In this document: piece after piece, positions 55,701-64,000 of the stretch
How the letters are laid out: the number at the start of each line of letters is the position of its first letter
Position numbering within the stretch: position 1 is the first letter of the stretch
Assembly (NCBI GenBank): GCA_018806985.1
Contig: JADANN010000309.1
Span: 1,612,001-1,676,000 of the forward strand
Length of the DNA stretch: 64,000 nt
Direction: 5' to 3'
Source: Angiostrongylus vasorum
Lineage: Eukaryota; Nematoda; Chromadorea; Rhabditida; Metastrongylidae
Translations under genes and position numbers: made by a program
Notes under the pieces: model-generated
The model's database searches: none
Told to the model about the DNA's origin: nothing
What the model saw: only the letters and a program-made list of their open reading frames with translations

Positions 55701-58700
55701 ATTTCCATGGGAAAAGCAGCACGAATAGGCGACACTGTCTGGTCCAAGCTATTTACTATCGCATTGCAGTGGATAATGAAGCCACTCCACTGTTTTGTTA
55801 AGGTCATACGCAGTGACCGCAAATTCTCGTCAAATGTTCGCCTTTCTTACGATGTCGTCGTCGAAGAGTATGAGTGAAGCAGAAAGCATGATCAATGGGC
55901 TTAAGAAAGCGACAACACAAAACTTCCTGCTCACTTTCTTGACACAACGGTCTTCCTGGTGCATGGAGGTGAGAGAAGTGTACGACTCGAATTGGAAACA
56001 ACCGGCAGATAAAATACCAAACTGGGCTGTGTGGTTCAACCCACGAATTTTTCAATCCTCGATGTGCAGGTGAATATATTTTAAGAAGAAAGCAAACACA
56101 GATCGTTCGTGTACTAAGAAGTGGCGACGATGGATGAACGACAAAACCAGGAACAATCCCAAGATTGTGCACTGTCCTCTAGAATGACCAAGTGAGCAGA
56201 TGTGTTCGTAAGTAGAACCAACCAACTGTATTAATAGTTGTGAATGTTTTAATAACCATGAAATAATGTTAGCACACATCGCCATACTCGACGCATACCA
56301 TCACCGTGGACTGCGGTACGGTATCCGCAACAAAAGATGGAAGTTTGCGCTGCTCACGAAAAAAGGACCCTCTAAGTTCAGGTATTTTAATCTTTCACTC
56401 AAATTATGCTTCTTGGAGTAAAAATGGAGCGAAGCGAATTCTAAAATTCCTTCTGTAGAAACTCAAACTTTCATATAGTAAACGGTTCGTAATATCAACG
56501 TTGAATTTCTTCAGAGAACCGTTGGTGATCATACGGTATAAATTTGTCTTCAGAAGTCACGTGTCAGGGTTGACACTTGAAAATAACGAAATAAATGGCC
56601 TTCTAGAATTCATGATAACCTCTTGACGATGAACCCACAGGTCTAACCACAGCTGCTAGACAGCTCTCGAAAGACAACGCACGTGCTTAGAGCAGCAGTT
56701 TTGGAAATCGAGAGAATAAGAATATGAAGAAAAGAAAAAAAAACGATAACTACCCCACGTGGATAGAAGAAAACGCAAAGAGATGGTTGTTATGAAGTTT
56801 ATTCTGCCATCCTTATGCTCCTTATAAACGACCGTTCGTTGAAAACATTTGTGAAAAACTCGTTGACGGGTGATTGCTGATGGCACTGATCGATAGAAAT
56901 AGCTGGGAGACAGGCGAGACGAAGGACCCGCATGGTGTTGGTGGTGAACGCGTTAGCCCCCGGAAAGGGTAATAGCGCTTTCGTTCCCCACCGCAGACAC
57001 CTACGGTTCGGAGTCTTGCAAATATCTCAGCTGTGGTTGACTTCGTACTATCCAATACTGAGCACCTAAGTACTTCCAAAGTCCATGTATGCATCAGATT
57101 TTTCGTACTCGATTATGGAACCTCGCACTATAGCTGTTCGAATCGTGATCCAAACACTACGGTGAAAAACTGTGGTCAAAAAAAATCGACAAAATGAACC
57201 AATAAATCCAGTATCTCTGATGAAACACTGGCTAAGAACTGTCAAACCCGTAGAATGGGGCTGTGCGATACCGTACTCAAAATATCTACTGCCAGTTTAA
57301 ACGACGGTTTCTCAAGGAACGTTATATTTAAGTACGAACGCCTTGGAGTCGCTGTCACCGTTAGAGTCATCAGCGTCTTCTGCCTTCACAGAGTCGTTGT
57401 TTCGCGTTTGTTGCAATCTGTTCCGCTCCACACTATCTGGTGAGCGAGAGCCCGATTTACTTGAGGAGGAAACAGAACGAGACAGTTCACCACCGTTTTT
57501 TCGCTGCGTAAAGAAATTCATCATCTATAAAGGAAGCATTCAAAATGAAGGCTTTCGAATAAAAACTCTACAAATTAAAAAGATGATTAAATACAACCAC
57601 AATGGTGCTCAGATATTTGCAAAACTCCGGACCACAGGTGTCTGCGGTGGGTAACGAACGCACCATAACCTTTCCGGGGGCTAACGCGTTCACCACCACA
57701 CCATGCGGATCCTTCGTTTCGCCTGTCTATCAGCTAGTTTTCTATCGATCAGCGCCATCAACAATCACCCATCAACGGAATTGATCTGGGCATCCCAAAT
57801 CCGCATTGAACCCAATTAAGCTAAGGCTGTAGTTGAAATCACATTGTTAACTTTTTTATTTTTGCTGCGTTCTTCAATTTTTTCATGGCAGGATATTATG
57901 CGAAATATAGTGCTGAGATATTTGCAAAACTCCGGAACGCAGGTGTCAGTGGTGGAGAACGAACTCCCAAGTAACCATGTACCTGCCATGAAAAAAAATG
58001 TAGAAGGCAGCAAGAATAAAAAGGTGAACAAAATGATTAAATAGTTATGCCGCGCTTAAAAAGGTAGTAAGGATCAGGACGACACAGAAATCCACAGATG
58101 TCTGGTAAACTGAAGCTGCTCAGGAAATGTAAGCTAAAGACACAATGGTGGACAGGCTGATGAACAATGTACGTTCTCTTAAGAGCAGCGAAAATGAATC
58201 GATAAGTGCAAATTTTCGATGTTTCCGAAAATCAATCTGAAGAAAGCATAATACATCAGCAAGCACGTAGAGGAAATGAAAATGATAAGCTCTGTGATGA
58301 TCGTAGAATGGCTCGTCTCGACACTGACATGTGTCACACCTACACCTATGTTTGCTCTGAACAGACAAGTGGCTTACGTGTGACTGTTAGATCACGGACT
58401 ACCTCTTCACTATGCGATGGTACTAACGAAAGTATTAAAACTTAAAAGCATTTCACGTTCTAGCTCACTAACGACAGGAACCTAGCAGAACGATCCCACA
58501 CGAAGCGGGTGGTCGTCTTGTGCGCTACCGTAACCGCCTTCTGTGACCCGATTACTATATTGGCCTGGCTTTTCTCTCTTTTTTATTTTTTTTTCAAGCC
58601 AAAAATCACATATGAAACGAGAATGACGGAAAACTATAGATCTAATGAACAGACGACTGTCACTAGGTTCAAAGCTCTTTCACTACCTTACCCCGGGAAT

Positions 58701-61700
58701 TCTGGGAAAAAAAAGTTGTATTCGGTCAAGAAACCACATCCCATAGACGTTCCATAGTAAAAGAAGTTCCAATAAATTGGTGTCTTTGAAAGCGAAATTG
58801 CACATCAGCCGTTTCAGAGCTATGACACCAATATGGCATTAAATTGATCGATTTGATCTGGATTAAAACATGCCCCAGGATCCTAGTTGAATTTGGCATT
58901 ACGGTATACTGGCTCCTTCTACTTTAAGCCTTTGAAACTGAAAACGTCTCCAGATTTCTCGCGAAAACAGCGCTCAAAACCCAACAGGATGCTTCACAGG
59001 AGGGTTCCCGACGAATGACCCTATATGTTCGAAGGATCATTGCAGCAGGTTGATGATCTGATTACAGTACACACGATCGAAAACATCCACATCCATCCAA
59101 GTACTATCGAGTCAGAGCCAGGCCTTGACCACAGGCAGTACAGATGGTGGCCGGGCCAGCGACGGCCGGCCGAAACGAGTCGATTCCCTCAACCGACACC
59201 GCTCGCAGCGCGACTCGCGCCGCGTCTAGATTCACGCCCGTAAATCGATGCTCCTCATGGACTTCAATCCAGGAAGTGCCAACCAATCCAAGTATAACAT
59301 CGGGCAGAAAGCACTGATTAATGACGAACCTTGTAGTGGGAAACCGTGTGAAGGTAGTACGGTACAGTGTTTGGCGTCCAGGAAGTTGGTTGCTTCACTG
59401 TCTTCAGTTGACTGACCTCCATTATGGACTCCACGTCTGGAAATAGGGTAAGTCCAAGCATTAGCTTAAGAATCAATAAATTCAAGAGCATTTAGTTCAG
59501 CAAGCAAGATAAATCTCTGTGACTATGACTAACCTCCGAGGTTACGCATGTTCACTCTCTTCGTGCCAGTTGCGTAAGCTTTGGTGGAAATGATACGAGT
59601 ACCCATATGACAGTCGGCCAGCATATTTTTGATGTGTAGATCCAAGCTCGGTTCGAAAGCATAGTTGTTAATGAAAATTATAGTCGCCTCCTACAAACAG
59701 ATAGGACTTAGAAGTTCCTAAGGTTTAAGGTAAAAACGAACCTAGATAGATATCGATTTTAAGTTCTTAAGATGAATAACTAAATTTTACAGCCTCAGCT
59801 TAAGGTTTCATTCCCGCAAATTTGTGCTCCCCAGATCAATCTCGTTGACGGGTGATTGCTGATGGCACTGATCGATAGAAAACTAGCTGACAGGCGAAAC
59901 GAAGGGCCCGCATCGTGTGGTGGTGAACGCATTAGCCCACGGAAAGGGTTATGGTGCGTTCGTTACCCACCGCAGACACCTGTGGTCCGGAGTTTTGCAA
60001 ATATCTCAGCATCGTTATGGTTGTATTCAAATAAATAGTAGTTATTTCATACAGGTGTTACATTGTCGTGATACAAGTACAGCAACCATTTGCCATGAGT
60101 TTGATGAAGTATTTGGTGCTAAACCGCAACTTAAGTTCTTTCGTACTTTGGAGAGGAGCACTATCAAAACGGTTATCAAGTTTAGGAAATATTCCGCAGA
60201 GGGCTGTTGCTACCGAAGAAAACAAGGCAGACTGAATTATGAATGTCTAGGTAGAAAGAAAACAAAGAAAGTGATCTACTCAGTACCATGATTTCGTTAG
60301 GAATTTCTGCGAAGTTTAACAAACAGAGGTTATAGGAGGTTTGTAGCTAACAGGTAACAGGTTTTACTAACGGGGTTAAAGGACAATCGGTTCGAAAATT
60401 GTTTAACAAACAGATTTCTTGCATAATTACTACCTCATCCTTAAATGGAATAAAAGAAACATATAAGATGAAATCTAAAGTACAACGAATTAATCTGGTA
60501 GTACCCATTCAAAGACCACCAACCAACCTACCTGCTTGCCCACTACGCTTGAACAAACACTAAAACTACCTACCTGAGTAATAAGAGTTCGGTACTGCTC
60601 GTCTAACATGTCGCCATGAATTAATTGGAATGGACGACATTTTTTCTTCCACCACTTCATCCACCTATGAAAAAAAAAGGAGGAACAATAAGTTGCCAAG
60701 TTGCCAATTTCTTTAGCCCCTAATCTACAGTTTCTCTCTTAACGTTCATCATAACTTACTTGGAAAAGTCTTCTCCCATAGCGGCACCATACCTTGCCGG
60801 TAAGTCATTGATTTCAATACCAACGGACTTCTTCACCTAAAAATCGTTATTATTGCTTTGAAACACAATTTTTTTTAATACCATAATCTCAAGTGGAAAG
60901 CGATGAAAACTCGAACCTTTGTCCCTCCTGCAACGTACATCACCAATTGCCCTACTCCACAACCAAGATCTAGAAAGACATCCTGTTCACGAAAGCCTAT
61001 TTGATCAATAATCGATTGCATCTGTTCATACGATGTTTCACCGTACACCTTTAAAAAGTACAGATTGGATGGAGCACGAAAACTACATGATCAGTACAAA
61101 GAAAACGAGCTACCCCGCTACTAAACGGTGCATAATGGTTGTTCAGCAGTTGAGGATTCGAAACCGCCCTGAAACGATAGTAAATAAGTACTATAATAAA
61201 AAATACTACGACGTAACAAAGGATCTTGCCTGCTGAACGAAAGACTACAAATAATAGTAAGCAAATCAACATCAGCTCTGTCTTGACTCCACGATTCGAA
61301 CGCTGGATTCGTCTGACCTTTTCCACTGCAACAGGTAGAAACCTGTTTTTATTCCAAGAGGAGAAACATGAACGAAGACACCAAACATGAAACATCTTAC
61401 CAGCTTAGCATACGGTGCAGCCACTTTGTTGAAATCCTCTATCACAGCGCGCACTTCATCGATATTAGTTTTGTCCACGTTATTAAAATTGGCCGATCCA
61501 TTATCCAGATGAAGAAATATGGATGGAAGTGCACAAGGAAGGCGCTTGATGCAGAGCCTAGCAAGGAATCAACATGTGCTTCTACTTCACGACACTCTAG
61601 ACCTCACTTTGTGGTAAACAAGTTCAAGAGGAGAAATAAAGCGAGAGCAGAAATCTAAGGTGTGGATTCCAGACTCGTTTACCAATTAATGAAGACAAAG

Positions 61701-62446
61701 AACTGTAACGCTGGAACATCGATGTTATTTCTCAGCAATGACAGAGTTCATCAAACGCTATCATTTAGACAAACGACTTAATTCAGTAGCTCGCATTTTA
61801 CGCATTTTGAAATAATTGACTTATTAATAAACTATTATGGGCGTGTGTGGCGCAGTTGTCGACGGCGCCATGCGATACACACATGGGATCGATCCCCGCG
61901 CCCGCAGCTCATCAAGCCTTCCATACTTCCGGGGTCGGCTAATTGGTACCACATTTGTCTGAGCGGATAGCACCACTGGCTCGATACATTGATACGCCAC
62001 CGCGAGTCATTGCAAAGGCCAGATTTGCATTCAATCACCTCCAACGATACTTAATGAAGTCGAATGCATGGCGTATCCTTCAGGGATTGTCCAACGCCAA
62101 GGGCTTTATCCTTTATCCTTTATCCTTTATGAATAAATTATGAAAAAATAAAAAACTCGAAAACTTACCCGATCACCTCAAACAAAATTGACACTAATTC
62201 GCTATTTTTTTGAGGATCGTCTGGTTTCCAGTCAAAGGATATTGTTTCCCCACCAATTATGCTTACCTGAAGAGGTACAGAGAACAGAATGATTAGAATA
62301 TACTGAACTGACTAGGCAAATGGGGTTATATGGAAAACACTAAAATTAACCATTCTCAATTTATCCTCAGCTGGTGTAACTGAGCTCGCGGAAGAGCTTG
62401 ATGGTGATCTCCCAACCTCCATGGAGGTGGGAACGGCCAAAGCCAT
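46915..62446 (-). CDS. dot-1: DOT1-type histone H3K79 methyltransferase
   Basis: Nuclear enzyme methylating histone H3 Lys79 from S-adenosylmethionine. Exons (minus): 62446-62351, 62266-62169, 61557-61401, 61325-61230, 61168-61114, 61048-60917, 60836-60760, 60664-60574, 59690-59534, 59436-59330, 57503-57336, 53328-53179, 53070-52818, 52725-52634, 51700-50880, 49743-49621, 49560-49509, 49438-49268, 49172-49050, 48962-48815, 48743-48446, 48381-48153, 48084-46915; about 1620 residues. The start MALAVPTSM follows a trans-splice-like acceptor. Catalytic core: SSGVYGETSYEQM, DLGCGVGQ (194-201, cofactor loop), Glu219 in VGIEI, NNYAF (275-279), SWT then PYYLHT (338-350). A Lys/Ser linker, then a coiled coil (about 547-690) like the DOT1L segment binding AF10/AF9 partners, then a Pro-rich tail. 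Exon 61325-61230 has one extra A (61319-61322) before GQTNP. The intron after it is GC-AG. Confidence 0.92.
50295..50527. repeat. Foldback with hammerhead-like core in DOT1 intron
   Basis: Arms 50301-50390 and 50444-50527 are inverted (gatgcgaggttggtatagg outside, ggtcgatggctg inside) with CAA/GTT-rich imperfect middles. The loop region holds the Penelope-type core. Confidence 0.85.
50387..50420 (-). ncRNA. Hammerhead-ribozyme-like core, best preserved
   Basis: Minus strand: GCT, CTGAGGA, A, stem II GGCG/CGCC (4 perfect pairs, loop AAAT), GAAAC, GTC, AGC. All core positions fit. It lies between the arms of a long inverted repeat within a gene transcribed from the same strand. Confidence 0.7.
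51780..52375. repeat. SINE-A inverted pair in DOT1 intron
   Basis: Reverse unit 51780-52040 (acaaccacaagaatgctgag ... aacccagttaagcagaagct) and forward unit about 52165-52375 (tttgaagcgcgattgagg, then tttgcttacatctcagc, tail aataggcagtaaataaaag). Confidence 0.7.
53570..53875 (+). mobile_element. Penelope terminal region, solo
   Basis: Matches 7945-8220: gtgagctctgtgtgttgc, gaaaacggcgagtgtgtgaa, gaagctatttcgtttccaat, cctttccaggctctgaagaa. The hammerhead-like core at 53800-53834 has GAAA changed to AAAA and ends GTCACGC, so it should be inactive. It lies in the 4 kb DOT1 intron. Confidence 0.8.
54095..54325 (+). repeat. SINE-A copy
   Basis: agctgagagaatgacgaaac, head gtgtggtggtgaaagcg, B-box-like gtgcgttcgttctcc, gtctggagttttgcaaatat, cagcattattgtggttgtac. 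Confidence 0.85.
54800..56200 (+). mobile_element. Second RTE-family retrotransposon relic
   Basis: Plus-strand frames show decayed RT blocks different from the 38.6 kb family: FDSAETNGILLVLLDQRVL (about 55570-55630), GDTVWSKLFTIALQWIMK (about 55729-55782) and, in another frame, SEAESMINGLKKATTQ (55875-55915). The catalytic Asp pair is worn (LSYDVVV). It lies antisense inside the DOT1 intron. Confidence 0.75.
56855..57050 (+). repeat. SINE-A copy
   Basis: gttgacgggtgattgctgat, gacaggcgagacgaaggacc, head gttggtggtgaacgcg, gctttcgttccccaccgc, gagtcttgcaaatatctcag. Confidence 0.85.
57590..57975 (-). repeat. SINE-A, two tandem reverse copies
   Basis: 57595-57845 is a complete reverse unit through to cccaattaagctaaggctg. 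The linker ttcatggcaggatattatgc follows, then a second partial unit (tagtgctgagatatttgcaa ... cgcaggtgtcagtggtggag). Confidence 0.85.
58000..59329. other. Intron sequence; GC-rich patch at 59100-59290
   Basis: No exon was found. 59100-59290 is unusually GC-rich for the window (ggccgggccagcgacggccg, ctcgcagcgcgactcgcgcc). It has no recognisable domain or repeat match. Confidence 0.4.
59825..60035 (+). repeat. SINE-A copy
   Basis: gtgctccccagatcaatctc, gttgacgggtgattgctgat, head gtgtggtggtgaacgca, gcgttcgttacccacc, gtccggagttttgcaaatat, cagcatcgttatggttgta. Confidence 0.9.
61114..61229 (-). other. GC-AG intron and short 55-nt exon in DOT1
   Basis: The donor reads AG then gcaaga (complement of 61229 leftward). 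The acceptor tttcag precedes 61168. Splicing joins SLSFSR to AVSNPQLLNN in the frame expected for DOT1 proteins. Confidence 0.75.
61842..62130 (+). repeat. SINE-B copy
   Basis: Head gtgtggcgcagttgtcgacg, B-box-like gggatcgatccccg, body gctcgatacattgatacgcc, gtcattgcaaaggccagatt, tail with repeated tttatcc. Antisense in a DOT1 intron. Confidence 0.9.
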
Positions 62447-62456
62447 ATCTAAACGA
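62447..62456 (-). promoter_or_regulatory. dot-1: Probable spliced-leader acceptor
   Basis: On the minus strand ctcgtttag stands two bases before the ATG of DOT1. Nematode mRNAs are often trans-spliced at such sites. This supports the chosen start, since no upstream exon is needed. Confidence 0.5.
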
Positions 62457-63725
62457 GAGTAATGAGTTGAGTGTCTGGTAATGAACAACCACCAATCAGA
62501 AATCAGCGACATCTGTTAAAAGATTCATCAGCATCTACGGATCTTCAAGCTGATTGATCAACAGACAACGTTCCGCGTTAATCTGTGGCGGATAGAAGGT
62601 TAAAAAAACCTTTCATATTGTACCAACTATTTACTGAAGAGGGTTGACCGAAACTGCTTCGCTTTCAATATTTTTTATGTAGATAGATTACTGTTTGAAC
62701 ACATAACACCTTCAAGACCCTTGCACGACTATGCACATTGATTTCAATACATACGATGCTGAACGTTTCGGACATTACATCTTGATCTCAACGCGCATTT
62801 CAACTGCGCTTCAGTGACACGCGGTCCCACGAGTGCGACATGCGAGAAAGTCGAAACACGGATCGAAAGCGCCCGCACGCTAGCTCTAGGCTGCTCCTGG
62901 ATCGAAGGAATGAAATTCTGGCAAGACCTATGCGCTCTGGATTCAAGTGATCTCATTCATGCGCACGGATGTGCTCATACTTGCACATCAATTCAATGAA
63001 ATTATCATGTGGCTGGAACTCACAAGATACTCGATATGGTATCCTCTCCAACAAGTAGAAACAATGTAAAGAAACTTCACCCATTTTCCTTTGCTATTAT
63101 CCATCCCAAGTAAAACAGGTGACAGAGAAGTCCGCAGCAACTTCGGGAGATCCTGACAAAACTTGTGGGTAATCTCTCGTCACAGCGATTAAATAGGTGA
63201 TCCTATGCTAAAACTGCAATCTCCTCCAAATCTGTCCAGCAAGCAGGACCTACAAGGAAGCTCCTATGCATTCAGCGGTCATTGCGGATCTCAATGGTAA
63301 GCGCTGGAATCACAAGCGATTAAGGGGATTACGGAAGCAGATGGCTTCGAAAGAAAAAAACCGCAAGCAGATCAACTCTAGTTGGTGAGCAATGTTCCAG
63401 ATTACAAATGCTCTGGTAATTCATCACGTCATCACCGCTCAGAGATCGGCTGACGCAAAAGCAGCAGTGAAATCGCAATGCGGTCATGAAAACACTCTCA
63501 GAATCAATTTTCTAAAGTGCTACGAACACATGCACTAAAGTTCTATTACCAGCTCCGTAAACACGAAGATTATTTCTAGAATCAAAAAGGGTAGAAAAGA
63601 GGTCTCTGTCCAGAGTATAGGTGAGGTATGAGAGTTAAACAGGGTCCGCTATGATCTCCTAGAAAGGCAAACATAAATAATGGAATCAAGAAGACCAAAA
63701 AAAACGTTCAAATTCTGCAATTTTT
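62457..63725. other. No gene recognised; upstream of DOT1
   Basis: The promoter side of the DOT1 gene. No TATA-like, exon or repeat match could be supported. The last 100 bases may belong to the Penelope piece that follows. Confidence 0.35.
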
Positions 63726-63729
63726 TGGA

Positions 63730-64000
63730 GAAAACACGCACTTTATATGAGAACCCCAGAGAGGAGTGCCCAGTCGTCACTAGTGATATTATAATACATA
63801 CTGTATTCAAAAGCATTATTTTAATGCGAGAGGCACATTACGCTCCCACGTGAACTCTGTACGGTAGGTCTCCACGTGACATGTTTAGTGGAAAACTCAA
63901 AGAAAGCGGTAAGCCCGATAAGAAGCCACTTTACTTCCAGTGCGATTGGAATCTTCGTTTACTATGTTCTCTGCTTGGTTATGGAGGTATCTGGCCGGAT
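63730..64000 (+). mobile_element. Penelope terminal region, cut by window edge
   Basis: Matches 7870-8130: gcgagaggcacattacgctc, ggtctccacgtgacatg, aaagaaagcggtaagcc, then ggttatggaggt. The hammerhead-like core would lie just past the window end. Confidence 0.75.

Noticed and set aside
59104..59286. GC-rich minus-strand frame as a DOT1 exon
   Set aside because: No usable acceptor or donor and wrong phase after exon 59436-59330; composition unlike the neighbouring exons.

Overview
The window looks like nuclear DNA of a parasitic nematode, most likely a hookworm-type strongylid. Four things point there: a nematode cuticle collagen with the typical C-terminal Cys-Pro-Cys end, compact nematode introns ending in TTTCAG, a trans-splice-like acceptor two bases before a start codon, and RTE-type retrotransposons whose protein fragments resemble those common in hookworm genomes. 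Genes are split into many short exons, and introns and intergenic DNA are filled with decayed repeats. No prokaryotic feature, rRNA, true tRNA or CRISPR array was seen.

Layout. 0-1.5 kb: two exons of an unidentified gene entering from the left (+). 6.1-8.2 kb: a decayed Penelope-like retroelement (+) with reverse transcriptase, GIY-YIG and a terminal region carrying a hammerhead-ribozyme-like core; a second piece lies at 12.1-13.4 kb (-). 14.25-20.0 kb: a cuticle collagen gene (-), seven clear exons, two homopolymer frameshifts, and a large foldback with two hammerhead-like cores in its longest intron. 22.4-24.9 kb: unplaced minus-strand exons, including a possible collagen N-terminal exon, around an RTE relic. 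27.1-28.6 kb: a plus-strand gene with in-frame stops. 31.1-33.2 kb: a trypsin-fold serine protease (+) with a complete His/Asp/Ser triad but a stop codon in one exon. 35.2-41.8 kb: RTE retrotransposon copies (-). 46.9-62.4 kb: a 23-exon gene (-) for a DOT1-type histone H3 lysine-79 methyltransferase with a DOT1L-like coiled coil and a proline-rich C-terminus. 63.7 kb to the end: the start of another Penelope-type terminal region.

Three short interspersed repeat families recur throughout. SINE-A has a tRNA-like head (A and B boxes) and a shared 3' module, and often occurs as head-to-head pairs. SINE-B has a different tRNA-like head and a TATCCTTT-type tail. Repeat C is of unknown class.

The collagen, the protease and DOT1 do not form a pathway. 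The most notable biology is in the repeats: hammerhead-like cores at Penelope-derived termini, some inside long inverted repeats, next to tRNA-derived SINEs. Also notable are two GC-AG introns and several isolated stops or frameshifts in otherwise good exons, which could be real decay or assembly error.
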